DNA from: AC-32 sp963755635 | Lineage (GTDB): Bacteria > Actinomycetota > Thermoleophilia > Gaiellales > Gaiellaceae | DNA: 64,000 bases | Assembly: GCA_963755635.1 (NCBI GenBank) | Contig: CAVWKS010000010.1 | Coordinates: forward strand, 186,001-250,000 | Reading direction: 5' to 3' | Part shown: positions 8,267-16,572 of the stretch, in pieces | Layout: each line of letters starts with the position of its first letter | Position numbering within the stretch: position 1 is the stretch's first letter | The notes under the pieces: generated by a model | Seen by the model: the letters and a program-made list of their open reading frames with translations, nothing else | What the model was told of the DNA's origin: nothing | Database searches by the model: none | Translations under genes and position numbers: made by a program

Positions 8267-9571
8267 ATGCAGAAGCAACGTTGGGGCAGCGCGCTCGCAC
8301 GTGTGTTCGCCGTTTGGCGTACGGGCCTACCGAGGCCTGTCCTCGTTCTTCAGGGCGGGAACGCGCTCAACTACTTCGGCAGCGGACTGATCCTTCCCTT
8401 CGAGATCATCTACCTCCACGCGGTCCGTGGCTTCTCGACGGCGACCGCGGGGCTGGTGCTGGCGACGGTCATGGGCACGGCCGCAGTGGTAACGCTCCCT
8501 TCGGGTGCGCTCCTCGATCGTTTCAGTGCGAAACGGATCCTGATCGCGGGCAATGTTGTGAACGCACTCGGCTACGGGGGCTTGGCGTTTGTCGACCGTC
8601 CTTGGCAAGGCTTCGTCTGCTCGGCCGTCGGCGGTGCCGGCTTCGGATTCGTGGGAACCGCCGGCCAAGTCCTGACCTTGACCCTGGTCCCGGCGGAGCA
8701 GCGCGCCGCATCGACCGCGCTCCGACGAGTCGCAGGCAACTTCGGTCTCGGCCTCGGCGCGACGGTTGCGGGCTTCATCGTCGCGGCCACCCATCATCAC
8801 CTCCAGGCGTTCCAGGGCCTCTACCTCTTCGACGCAGTCACGTTCGTCGTCTTCGCGCTGGTTGTGCTCGTCTGGATCCCGGATCCTGGCCTCGCGGATG
8901 CTCCGTCGGCGAGCGAGGGCGCACAGGGTTTCCGAGCTGTTGCTCGGGATCGGCTCTTGCTCGCCTTGATCGCGGGCAACCTCGCGCTTGTGATGATCGG
9001 CGGCGCGTTCTTCTCCAACATCCTGCCGCCGTTTGCGGAGGCGCATACACCTGTCGGGCCTGTTGGGATCGGTGTCGTCGTCTTCATCAACACCTTCTTC
9101 ATCGTCGTAGCGCAGGTACCGGCGACACGGGTGGTGGCGCGGATGCGCCGCACTCACGCTTTGTTCGCCACCAGCGCCATATTCGCAGGCGGCCTGCTCG
9201 CGGTCCTGCTCGCAACGCTCACGCACTCGACGCTCGCCGCTACCACCGTCTTGGCCGGGGTGGCGATCGTGATCGCGGTCGCTGAGTGTGCTCAATTCAT
9301 CGTGCTCGGCCCGCTAGTCGCGGAAATCGCGCCGCCGCATCTGCTCGGCCGCTACATGTCGCTCTACCAGCTCAGCTTCATGGTCGGCGTGGCTCTCGGC
9401 CCCGCGGTCGGCGGCGTGCTGCTCGGAACGTCACCCAACACCATCTGGTGGGGCGGCGCCGCTGCTCTAGCAGTGACGGGTGTCGGCTTCCTTCGACTCG
9501 GAAACCGGATACCCGACCCCCTCTTGCCGACGAAATCCCCGCCGCTGCAGGCCGCGTCAGAGGCGACCTGA
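8267..9571 (+). CDS. MFS transporter, 12-helix type
   Basis: A 434-residue membrane protein. The ATG at 8267 (MQKQRWGSALARVFAVW) with GGAG upstream is preferred to the GTG at 8225. Motif A appears as GALLDRFSAKR near residue 80. The hydrophobic pattern fits two six-helix bundles with a central loop around residues 200-220. It resembles MFS exporters of the MdtH/EntS kind; substrate unknown. It diverges from the ECF-type sigma factor gene. Confidence 0.83.
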   Translation: MQKQRWGSALARVFAVWRTGLPRPVLVLQGGNALNYFGSGLILPFEIIYLHAVRGFSTATAGLVLATVMGTAAVVTLPSGALLDRFSAKRILIAGNVVNALGYGGLAFVDRPWQGFVCSAVGGAGFGFVGTAGQVLTLTLVPAEQRAASTALRRVAGNFGLGLGATVAGFIVAATHHHLQAFQGLYLFDAVTFVVFALVVLVWIPDPGLADAPSASEGAQGFRAVARDRLLLALIAGNLALVMIGGAFFSNILPPFAEAHTPVGPVGIGVVVFINTFFIVVAQVPATRVVARMRRTHALFATSAIFAGGLLAVLLATLTHSTLAATTVLAGVAIVIAVAECAQFIVLGPLVAEIAPPHLLGRYMSLYQLSFMVGVALGPAVGGVLLGTSPNTIWWGGAAALAVTGVGFLRLGNRIPDPLLPTKSPPLQAASEAT

Positions 9572-9670
9572 TGCGCCGAGGGATGGCGGGGGCGGGGATC
9601 CTCTGACCGGGCGCCCATCGCAGTGACACAGCGCGGGTCCAGATGGTGCCACCAATCAAGTAGCGTCGCC

Positions 9671-9698
9671 TGCGCCAGCGTTCGCAAATGACGCCTGA
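9671..9698 (-). repeat. 28-bp interspersed repeat, copy 4
   Basis: Plus-strand copy TGCGCCAGCGTTCGCAAATG followed by ACGCCTGA. It lies between the convergent MFS and glycosyltransferase genes, 16 nt past the latter's stop codon. Confidence 0.55.
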
Positions 9699-9713
9699 AC
9701 CTACTCGGCCGAC

Positions 9714-11147
9714 CTAGTTCTTATGTGTCGCGACGACGCTCGGCCAGATCCGGGCGAGCGTGCCGCGCAGTGTGCAGCGCGCGATCGGCTGGCCGCCCTC
9801 ATCGCTGTCGTTCGCCGAGGAGATGCGTGCAAGGACGCGGTAGCCGCTGCAGAAGCGGGCGGCGCCGCGGGAGTAGCCAATCACGAGCGCCCGCCGCCCG
9901 GCCGCCTGTGGGCGCCAGTAGCGCATCGTCACGTCTGCCGAGGCCACCGGCGGGAGGCTGCGGCCGAACAGTTCGAGTGCTCCGGCTTCGCCGTAGTTGT
10001 CCGTGACAATCGCGTCCGCGCCTTCCGCGTGCCGCTCGACCAGGCGCACGTATGCGGGCCAGCCCATCTCTGACTGATAGTCGCTGCGGGCCTTCACGAC
10101 TCCGTGTCGGACGGCTGTATGCAGCGGCAGTACCGGCAGCGCGAGCGGCAGGGTCACGAGGCCGATCGCGACGAACGCGGCGCCCGCCAGTTGGAGACGG
10201 CGACCTGTCGCCCAGCGATCGAGCGGGATCGCACCGGCGGCGAGCGCGAACAGCAGCACCGGCAGCGCGTAGTACGACTTCCCTCCGAGCACGAAGTACG
10301 CGACGACGGTGCCCACGACCGTCCAGCCGAGCGGACGCAGCGCGCGACTGCGGACGAGCGATACGACTCCGGCGACGGCGACCGGAAACGCCACCGCCGT
10401 GAGCAGGACCACGTTGACGATGAATTGCGGCCTCGTCTCGTCGCTCGCGCTTGGCGGCGGGTTGAGGAACCAGTGCACGCTCGTCCAGCCATGCCCCGCC
10501 TCCCAGACCAGGTTCGGGACGAGCAGAACGGCCGCGATCGCCACTGCAAGCGGGAAGCCCGATGACCGCAGTAAGTCGCGACGCCAGACAGAGAACGTCG
10601 CGATCAGCAGGACGAGGACGATCGCTAGCGTGTACTTCGTCTCCAGCCCGATACCGGCGGCAACTCCGAGCAACGGCCACGAGCCGCGCCCAAGCGCGAG
10701 CCGCAGCGCGAGCCAGAGGACGACCATCGTCGCCAGCTGATCGAGCGCGACCGGCTGAAAAAGCAGGTTCGTCCCAAGCATCCCCGGCACGAAGCCGATC
10801 AACACGGCTGCAAGCGTCTGCGCACGCCGACTCCCCTCGAGCTCGCGAGCAACCAAGGCGCCCATCAGCACCGTGCCTGCGCTCGCGAGAATCGTGACCG
10901 CACGCAGGCCAACCAACGACCAGCCGAACAGCTCGCGCGACAACGCCGCGAGCAGCGCCGTCACCGGCGGGAACTCGACGTACCCGCCCTGAAGATGCAA
11001 CCCGGCTACCGCGTAATACAGCTCATCACGGTGCCAGCCGTACCGCCCAGCGACAGCAAACTCCAGGACGCACTTCAGCACCACCAAGGTGAGGACAGAC
11101 CTGGCCGCGAACGGAACGACCGCTTTCACTGCCGGGCCCGTGGGCAC
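9714..11147 (-). CDS. GT39/ArnT-like membrane glycosyltransferase
   Basis: A 477-residue polytopic protein of the GT-C class. After the first helix, the first extracytoplasmic loop has YGWHRDELYYAVAGLHLQGG and then YVEFPP, matching the acidic catalytic loop of dolichyl/undecaprenyl-phosphate-mannose transferases and ArnT. About ten helices follow, then a soluble C-terminal domain of about 120 residues. Such enzymes move a lipid-linked sugar to proteins or lipids outside the cytoplasmic membrane. The start is GTG at 11147 with GGGAGG only 1 nt upstream, so the exact start is uncertain. Confidence 0.8.
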   Translation of the reverse strand: MPTGPAVKAVVPFAARSVLTLVVLKCVLEFAVAGRYGWHRDELYYAVAGLHLQGGYVEFPPVTALLAALSRELFGWSLVGLRAVTILASAGTVLMGALVARELEGSRRAQTLAAVLIGFVPGMLGTNLLFQPVALDQLATMVVLWLALRLALGRGSWPLLGVAAGIGLETKYTLAIVLVLLIATFSVWRRDLLRSSGFPLAVAIAAVLLVPNLVWEAGHGWTSVHWFLNPPPSASDETRPQFIVNVVLLTAVAFPVAVAGVVSLVRSRALRPLGWTVVGTVVAYFVLGGKSYYALPVLLFALAAGAIPLDRWATGRRLQLAGAAFVAIGLVTLPLALPVLPLHTAVRHGVVKARSDYQSEMGWPAYVRLVERHAEGADAIVTDNYGEAGALELFGRSLPPVASADVTMRYWRPQAAGRRALVIGYSRGAARFCSGYRVLARISSANDSDEGGQPIARCTLRGTLARIWPSVVATHKN

Positions 11148-11232
11148 GCCTCCCAGCCTAGACCTCAGCGACGCTCCGCCTAGCGGCCTCCATGCCCTAC
11201 TTCAAGCCACCCAGTCGGGAGAAACGGTCGGC

Positions 11233-11260
11233 TGCGCCAGAGTTCCGGAATGTCACCAGA
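11233..11260 (-). repeat. 28-bp interspersed repeat, copy 5
   Basis: Plus-strand copy TGCGCCAGAGTTCCGGAATG followed by TCACCAGA, between the winged-helix gene stop and the glycosyltransferase start. Confidence 0.55.
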
Positions 11261-11282
11261 GCGCTACTCGTGTTCCTGACCT

Positions 11283-12514
11283 TTACGACGCCGCGAGCGC
11301 CGCCGTACCGAAGAGCCGCTTCTCGGTGCCGAGGCCGGATGGCCAGTTGATGCGGCCCGCCTTGGCGAAGCGGAGGTAAGCGCGAAGCGCCTCGCGCATC
11401 TCCTCGACGAACCCTTCGGCTCGGCGTGGCTCGAAGCTGTCCTCCCACCAGAGGGCGAGAACCTCCACCGTGCCCTCGGCGGGGGCGATGCGCGGCTCGA
11501 TCCTGCCGACGAGACGGTCGCGAAAGACGATCGGCAAGACGTACCAGCCCCAGCGCCGCTTGTCTGGCGGCACGTAGAGCTCCGAGACGTAGTCGAAATC
11601 GAACAGGCTCCCGAGTAGCCTCCGGTCCCAGACAAACGCGTCGTGCGGGGAGATGAACGCGACGGACGGCGGCAGCTCCGGCGGCACCTCAAGCAGCTCG
11701 ACATCGTCGCGGACGATGTACCGCTTGCCGGCCACACCCTCGACCTCGACAGGTATCAGCTCCCCCAGCTCGACGAGCTCCTCCCGCAGTGCGTTGCGGC
11801 CGGGGAACCCCGGATAGCGCGGATCTGGATTGGCCGGGCCGAGAAACTCGAAGATTCCCTCCCCATGCCCGCTCGCGCCAACCAGCCCGTGCGCGCGATA
11901 CCGCGACAGCATCTCGTGGCGCAGCTGCTCGTGCAGCGTGAGGTCGTGCGCGAGCTTCGGGGGGAAGAAATCTCTCGGGCAGGTCGTAGTGCCGGTGATT
12001 GCCCTCCCGCTTGGCGATGCCTAGAACGCCGATCCGTGCATATGCGTCGAGCACCGCGCGGACGGCGTTCATCGACGCCCCGAACCAGTCCTTGGCTTGG
12101 TCCACGTTCGCTCGAAGTCGACCGAGGACAGCGGCCCCTCCGCGCGGACCCGTTCCAACACCCGCTTCGCCACGTCTGCGTTGTCGTCGAGCACCTTCTG
12201 CCAGCGGGCACTGCGACGAACACGGAACCACGCAACTCGCTCGCCGCCACGAGCGAGAGCCCCTTGTTAAACGCTTCGACGATCTTGCGGCGTTCGTACA
12301 GCTCGTCGCACCAAACAGGGTCGTAGTCTGCGACCCGCGCGTGCAGCACGAGATCATGGCTGCGACCCGCGATTTCGACCGGGTCGAGCTGGATCGAGCC
12401 CAGCCTACGTAGAACCTGGAGCACGCCGTCCGAACCGCCCGCGAACGAGCGCGCAGGTGCCAGGAGCTGTCGCGCAACGAGAAAACGACGCGCGTCCGCC
12501 TTCGCGAGCTTCAC
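11283..12514 (-). pseudogene. AlkZ/HTH_42-like winged-helix protein, broken by three frameshifts
   Basis: Three overlapping frames give consecutive pieces of one protein of about 410 residues. The N-terminal frame starts with MKLAKADARRFLVARQLLAP and ends after ASEL. The frame then changes near 12232 (WFRVRRSARWQKVLDDNADV), near 12095 (KDWFGASMNAVRAVLDAYAR) and in a run of six G at 11959-11964 (KLAHDLTLHEQLRHEMLSRY). One-base corrections restore a continuous family sequence. Relatives include the YcaQ/AlkZ DNA glycosylases that unhook interstrand crosslinks; catalytic residues were not checked. Either a recent pseudogene or sequencing errors. A second family member lies at 20.8 kb. Confidence 0.75.
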
Positions 12515-12594
12515 CTCCGGGACGCTACCGCGATCCCACCATTACGCGCACGAAACCCGGCTCAGGCCGCACGTGGCGGAGAAGCACCGTCGCC

Positions 12595-12618
12595 TGGGCG
12601 ACGGTGATTGTCACTTGA
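12595..12618 (-). repeat. Possible degenerate copy of the 28-bp repeat
   Basis: TGGGCGACGGTGATTGTCAC then TTGA resembles the repeat with 3-4 bases missing. It lies in the same type of place, downstream of groEL. Confidence 0.25.
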
Positions 12619-12622
12619 AAGC

Positions 12623-12650
12623 AGAAGGGCCGGCTTTGCCGGCCCTTCTT
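12623..12650 (-). terminator. groESL terminator hairpin (distal)
   Basis: Perfect 12-bp stem AGAAGGGCCGGC / GCCGGCCCTTCT with a TTT loop, about 60 nt past the groEL stop codon. Confidence 0.75.
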
Positions 12651-12667
12651 GGTCTTACGAGGTGGCT

Positions 12668-12694
12668 CACGGGGGAAACCGGGTTTCCCCCGTG
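12668..12694 (-). terminator. groESL terminator hairpin (proximal)
   Basis: Perfect 12-bp stem CACGGGGGAAAC / GTTTCCCCCGTG with a 3-nt loop, 17 nt past the groEL stop codon. With the next hairpin it forms a tandem terminator. Confidence 0.65.
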
Positions 12695-12710
12695 TTCTTC
12701 CCCGTGCTCC

Positions 12711-14336
12711 TTACATCATCCCGCCCATGTCCGGCATGCCGGCGCCGGCGCCGACCGGGTTCTTCTCCGGCGGCTCGGCGACGATCGCCTCGGTGGTCAG
12801 GATGTTCTTCGCGATCGACGCGGCGTTCTGCAGCGCCAGCCGCGTGACCTTGGTCGGGTCGATGATGCCGCTGGCGACGAGGTCTTCGACCTCACCGCTG
12901 TCGACGTTCAGGCCGTGGCCGACCTTCGCGTCGCGGACACGACCGACGACGACCGAGCCCTCGAGGCCCGCGTTCTCGGCGAGCTGCCGGAGTGGCTCCT
13001 CCAGAGCGCGCCGGATGATCGCGGAGCCTGTCCGCTCGTCATCCACGGTCAAGTCGGCCTTGATCGATGCGGCCGCGTTCAGGAGCGCGACACCGCCGCC
13101 GGGGACGATGCCCTCCTCGAGCGCCGCCCGAGTTGCCTCGAGCGCGTCCTCGACGCGGTGCTTCTTCTCCTTCATCTCGGTCTCGGTCGAAGCGCCGACC
13201 TTGACGACCGCGACACCGCCGGCCAGCTTCGCGAGCCGCTCCTGGAGCTTCTCGCGGTCGAAGTCCGAGTCGGTGTTCTCGATCTCGGCCTTCAGCTGCT
13301 TGATGCGGCCCTTGATCGCGTCGGAGTCGCCGGCGCCGTCGATGATCGTCGTCGAGTCCTTGTCGATCACGACGCGGCGGGCCTTGCCGAGCTGCGAGAG
13401 CTTCGTGTTCTCGAGCTTGAGGCCCATCTCCTCGGTGATCACCTCGGCGCCGCTGAGGATTGCGATGTCCTCGAGCATGCGCTTGCGGCGGTCGCCGAAG
13501 CCGGGAGCCTTGACCGCGACGGCCTGGAAGGTGCCGCGGAGCTTGTTGACCACGATCGTCGCGAGCGACTCGCCCTCGACGTCCTCGGCCACGATCAGCA
13601 GCGGGCGGCCGGACTGGATCACCTGCTCGAGCACGGGCAGGAGGTCCTTGACCGCGCCGATCTTCTGGTTCGCGACCAGGATGTACGGCTCGTCGAGAAC
13701 CGCCTCCATCCGCTCGGCGTCGGTGATCATGTACGGCGAGAGGTAGCCCTTGTCGAACTGCATGCCCTCGGTGAACTCGAGCTCGAGCCCGAGGGTCTGG
13801 CCCTCCTCGACGTTGACGACGCCGTCCTTGCCGACCTTCTCGATCGCGTCGGAGATGACGTCGCCGATCTCGCGCTCGCGCGAAGAGATCGTCGCGACCC
13901 GGGCGATGTCCTCCTTGCCCGAGATCTCCTTCGACTGCTTCTGCAGGTTCGCGACGACCGACTCGACGGCCTGCTCGATGCCGCGCTTGAGCGCCATCGG
14001 GTTCGCGCCGGCGGCCACGTTCTTCAGGCCCTCGCGCACGATCGCCTGGGCGAGGATGGTCGCCGTCGTGGTGCCGTCGCCGGCCTTGTCGTTGGTCTCG
14101 GTCGCGACCTCGCGGACGAGCTGCGCGCCCTGGTTCTCGAACACGTCCTCGACCTCGATCTCACGGGCGATGGTGACGCCGTCGTTCGTGATCGTCGGCG
14201 CGCCGAACTTCTTGTCGAGCACGACGTAGCGGCCCTTCGGCCCCAAAGTGACCTTGACCGCGTCGGCGAGGATGTTCACGCCACGCTCGAGCGAGCGCCG
14301 CGCGTCCTCACTGAACTTCAGTTCCTTGTGTGCCAT
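12711..14336 (-). CDS. groEL: Chaperonin GroEL (60 kDa, Hsp60)
   Basis: A 541-residue protein of normal GroEL length. It forms the double-ring ATP-dependent folding cage in the cytoplasm with GroES. Visible signatures are KVTLGPKGRYVVLDKKFG near residue 30, the ATP-site GDGTTTAT near residue 85, an intact apical domain and a C-terminal Met/Gly tail (GAGAGMPDMGGMM). The ATG at 14336 has GGGAGACGGAGG upstream. It is 21 nt downstream of groES and is surely co-transcribed with it from the CIRCE-controlled promoter. A tandem hairpin terminator follows. Confidence 0.98.
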   Translation of the reverse strand: MAHKELKFSEDARRSLERGVNILADAVKVTLGPKGRYVVLDKKFGAPTITNDGVTIAREIEVEDVFENQGAQLVREVATETNDKAGDGTTTATILAQAIVREGLKNVAAGANPMALKRGIEQAVESVVANLQKQSKEISGKEDIARVATISSREREIGDVISDAIEKVGKDGVVNVEEGQTLGLELEFTEGMQFDKGYLSPYMITDAERMEAVLDEPYILVANQKIGAVKDLLPVLEQVIQSGRPLLIVAEDVEGESLATIVVNKLRGTFQAVAVKAPGFGDRRKRMLEDIAILSGAEVITEEMGLKLENTKLSQLGKARRVVIDKDSTTIIDGAGDSDAIKGRIKQLKAEIENTDSDFDREKLQERLAKLAGGVAVVKVGASTETEMKEKKHRVEDALEATRAALEEGIVPGGGVALLNAAASIKADLTVDDERTGSAIIRRALEEPLRQLAENAGLEGSVVVGRVRDAKVGHGLNVDSGEVEDLVASGIIDPTKVTRLALQNAASIAKNILTTEAIVAEPPEKNPVGAGAGMPDMGGMM

Positions 14337-14357
14337 TCAGTTACCTCCGTCTCCCGG

Positions 14358-14696
14358 CTAGGCGCTTGCGCCCGCCAGCTCCTTCTTCTTGGTCTTCTTG
14401 GCGCCCGACGTGGTGACCTTGGCGAGCACATCTGACTCGCGCAGGATCAGCACCTCGTCGACGCCGAGCTTGATCTCCGTGCCTCCGTACTTGGAGAAGA
14501 TGATCTCGTCGCCCTCGGCGACCTCCATCGGCACGAGCTCGCCCTTGTCGTTGCGGGCGCCCGGGCCGACCGCGAGCACGCGACCGCGCTGCGGCTTCTC
14601 CTTGGCGGTGTCCGGAAGGACGATTCCGCTGATCGTGGTCTCCTCATCCTCGAGGGTCTCGACGATCAATCTGTCGCCCAGCGGCTGCAAATCCAT
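14358..14696 (-). CDS. groES: Co-chaperonin GroES (10 kDa)
   Basis: A 112-residue lid protein that caps GroEL; slightly longer than the usual 95-100 residues because of a Lys-rich tail (TSGAKKTKKKELAGASA). The start MDLQPLGDRLIVETLEDEE and the mobile-loop region around residue 20-30 (TISGIVLPDTAKEKP) are typical. The ATG at 14696 has the strong ribosome site GGAGGAGG upstream. First gene of the groESL operon. Confidence 0.97.
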   Translation of the reverse strand: MDLQPLGDRLIVETLEDEETTISGIVLPDTAKEKPQRGRVLAVGPGARNDKGELVPMEVAEGDEIIFSKYGGTEIKLGVDEVLILRESDVLAKVTTSGAKKTKKKELAGASA

Positions 14697-14730
14697 CCAG
14701 CCTCCTCCTTCTCTGACTTTGTGACAGCTT

Positions 14731-14757
14731 CTGGCACTCTAGGGGTCTGAGTGCCAG
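14731..14757 (-). promoter_or_regulatory. CIRCE operator (HrcA binding site)
   Basis: TGGCACTC, nine bases, GAGTGCCA: a perfect palindrome close to the CIRCE consensus TTAGCACTC-N9-GAGTGCTAA. It overlaps the expected start of groES transcription. HrcA repression of groESL is the known role. hrcA itself is not in the window. Confidence 0.9.
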
Positions 14758-14761
14758 CGGC

Positions 14762-14791
14762 ATGATAGCCGCTCTGAGCCTGGCCGTGCAA
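14762..14791 (-). promoter_or_regulatory. groESL promoter, sigma-70-like
   Basis: On the minus strand, TTGCAC (14786-14791), an 18-bp spacer and TATCAT (14762-14767) match -35 and -10 elements. The CIRCE palindrome starts 5 bp downstream of the -10, which is where a repressor would block initiation. Confidence 0.65.
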
Positions 14792-14809
14792 CGGGTTGGA
14801 GCCGGAAAA

Positions 14810-14824
14810 GTAACAGTCTGTTAC
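14810..14824 (+). promoter_or_regulatory. Inverted repeat upstream of the NUDIX gene
   Basis: GTAACAG-T-CTGTTAC is a perfect 7-bp palindrome with a 1-bp centre, 9 bp before the NUDIX start codon. It could be an operator or part of the promoter region. The binding protein is unknown. Confidence 0.35.
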
Positions 14825-14833
14825 AAAGGGTTT

Positions 14834-15268
14834 GTGCGCAGGGAGTTCTCGGCCGGAGGAGTCGTAGTCAGGCGGCTCCGCGGCGACTGGGTGATGGCCG
14901 CGATCCGCCCTGCGGGGAAGAAGCCCGGGCTGTGGGCGCTGCCGAAGGGGAACATCGGGGCGGGCGAGAAGCCCGAGTCGGCCGCGCTGCGCGAGGTCGC
15001 GGAGGAGACCGGAGTCGAGGCTCGCCTGGTCGAGAAGCTCGGCGACGTGCGCTACGTCTACACCTGGGACGGCGAGCGGATCTTCAAGGTCGTCAGCTTC
15101 TACCTGCTCCGCTACTCGCGCGGGCGCCTGGGCAACCTGCCGCCCGAGACGGCGCACGAGGTGGACGAGGCGCGCTGGCTGCCGCTCGGCGAGGCGCCGC
15201 GCCTGCTCGCCTACGGTGGCGAGCGCGAGATGGCGAAGAAGGCGATTTCCGCCGTGAGCGCACTATGA
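14834..15268 (+). CDS. NUDIX hydrolase
   Basis: A 144-residue protein. The GTG at 14834 with AAAGGG upstream gives the normal NUDIX N-terminus (VRREFSAGGVVVRRL); the frame extends upstream, but that part crosses the intergenic palindrome. The NUDIX box is complete around residues 45-67 (GAGEKPESAALREVAEETGV), with the metal-binding REVAEE core. Such enzymes cleave nucleoside diphosphates linked to another group; the substrate cannot be told. It diverges from groESL. Confidence 0.88.
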   Translation: MRREFSAGGVVVRRLRGDWVMAAIRPAGKKPGLWALPKGNIGAGEKPESAALREVAEETGVEARLVEKLGDVRYVYTWDGERIFKVVSFYLLRYSRGRLGNLPPETAHEVDEARWLPLGEAPRLLAYGGEREMAKKAISAVSAL

Positions 15269-15302
15269 TTGCGCCCGCCCAGTGGCAGGAGACGAACACG
15301 CG

Positions 15303-15650
15303 ATGTATGCCCTGAACTTCTACTCGCCGATGGTGGCCGACCAGCTCCGCAGCGGGCGCAAGACGGCGACCATCCGCCTCGGCGACAAGTCCCGCAAGTA
15401 CCGCAAGGGGATGATCGTCCAGGTGCTCGCCGGGACGCGCTACAGCCCGCGGCAGAAGATCTTCGACGCGGTGATCGACAAGGTCGACGTGAAGCAGCTG
15501 GGCGAGCTCTCGCCGCGCGAGATCGAGCACGACAACCCGGAGATCCGCCGGCCGGAGGAGATGGCGAGCTTCCTCGGCCAGCTCTACAACCGCGAGGTCT
15601 CGGGCGAGGACCTCGTCACGGTCATCCGCTTCTCCGAGATTCGCGGCTAG
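15303..15650 (+). CDS. ASCH domain protein
   Basis: A 115-residue protein starting MYALNFYSPMVADQLRSGRK, followed by TATIRLGDKS, matching the ASCH domain core G-x-K-T-x-T-x-R. ASCH domains have a PUA-like beta-barrel fold; some act on modified nucleosides or bind RNA. The ATG at 15303 has GGAG about 10 nt upstream. It ends 3 nt into the convergent cupin gene. Confidence 0.78.
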   Translation: MYALNFYSPMVADQLRSGRKTATIRLGDKSRKYRKGMIVQVLAGTRYSPRQKIFDAVIDKVDVKQLGELSPREIEHDNPEIRRPEEMASFLGQLYNREVSGEDLVTVIRFSEIRG

Positions 15651-15665
15651 TCGCGGCTAGTCGCG
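15641..15665. repeat. Tandem 10-bp repeat at the convergent stop codons
   Basis: TCGCGGCTAG occurs twice in a row, then TCGCG. It carries the stop codons of both the ASCH and the cupin gene, so a small slippage duplication probably set both ends. Confidence 0.6.
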
Positions 15666-16240
15666 CTAGTCCAGGGCAGCTCGTCCCAGCCGTCCGGACG
15701 GCCCAGCTGCCAGTGCGGGAACGGCGCGTAGGCCTCGTCCGGCGAAGGCGTCTCCTCCTCGACACCTGCCGAGTGCTTCAACGCCGTCTCGTCTCGCGCG
15801 TAGAGGATCGACCCCTCGGCGGGACGCGCTCCGGCCATGAGGATCACGCAGGGCGCGTCGCCGATTCCCACGAACGCGTGCTTCGTGTTCGGCGCGCAAT
15901 GGAAGAAGTCCCACGCCCCGAGCCGGCGCTCCTGCCCTTCTACGATCAGAAGGCATTCGCCCTGGAGCACCAGGAAGCTCTCCTGCGCCGTCTCGGCGTG
16001 GTACATCGTGCTCGGCCTTCCAGGCGGGAGGACGTAGACGCTGATTCCCAGGTCCGGAAACGGACGCTCCTCCAGATCCGGGAGCGCACGGGCCAGGCGC
16101 CCGCCCACCTCGAAGCTCGTCCGCGCGCCGAAGTAGTCGTTCCGCAGCCACGGCGCGTCGGCGACGTTGACGACGAACCAGCCGTCGCCCTGCGGCACCA
16201 GCCCCGCCCCGGAGTCGACGAGGGGAGCTTCGTCAGGCAC
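15647..16240 (-). CDS. Cupin domain protein
   Basis: A 197-residue protein with one cupin barrel in about residues 60-140. Motif 1 includes STMYHAETAQESFLVLQGEC and motif 2 includes WDFFHCAPNTKHAFVGIG, with His residues placed to bind a metal. The C-terminus has a DETALKHSAGVEEE stretch. Its start overlaps the end of the upstream zinc-ribbon gene by 8 nt, so both are probably co-transcribed. Function unknown. Confidence 0.8.
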   Translation of the reverse strand: MPDEAPLVDSGAGLVPQGDGWFVVNVADAPWLRNDYFGARTSFEVGGRLARALPDLEERPFPDLGISVYVLPPGRPSTMYHAETAQESFLVLQGECLLIVEGQERRLGAWDFFHCAPNTKHAFVGIGDAPCVILMAGARPAEGSILYARDETALKHSAGVEEETPSPDEAYAPFPHWQLGRPDGWDELPWTSATSRD

Positions 16241-16505
16241 GCCTGATCCTCACGCCGAACTGCTCGGCCGGCCGGAGCTGGCCCCCGCAGGCATCGCACT
16301 CGACGTCGAAGGCGGACGTGAAGCGGGCGCCGCACTCCGGGCAGCGCCAGCGCATCTCCCCGGCGCACTGCGGGCACGCGGCCGGCAGCTCGGCTTCGTA
16401 CTCCTCGAAGTAGCGCTGCGCGAACCCGCAGCCGAGGCAGACCGCGACCCAGTCGCCGAGGGTCTTCCGGCGCTCCTCCTGGATCCAGTTCCGCGCCTTG
16501 CTCAC
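16233..16505 (-). CDS. Zinc-ribbon protein
   Basis: A 90-residue protein with four Cys pairs: CLGCG, CPQCAG, CPECG and CDACGG. They suggest two zinc-ribbon or rubredoxin-like knuckles. The N-terminus (MSKARNWIQEERRKTLGDWV) is helical. It overlaps the cupin gene and is probably in the same operon. Binding partners are unknown. Confidence 0.75.
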   Translation of the reverse strand: MSKARNWIQEERRKTLGDWVAVCLGCGFAQRYFEEYEAELPAACPQCAGEMRWRCPECGARFTSAFDVECDACGGQLRPAEQFGVRIRRA

Positions 16506-16572
16506 AGACTGAACCGTACTCGGGCGCCGCGGCGGCCGATGAGGTTCCGACCGCCGCGGCGAGAATCGGCGC

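Noticed and set aside
4824..11260. Integron-like cassette array suggested by repeats after each gene
   Set aside because: The repeats lack the paired inverted R and L boxes of attC sites, are too short, and no integrase gene is present.
12573..14435. A 620-codon plus-strand frame opposite groEL
   Set aside because: It is an antisense shadow of the well-supported groEL gene; its composition reflects GC-rich third codon positions.
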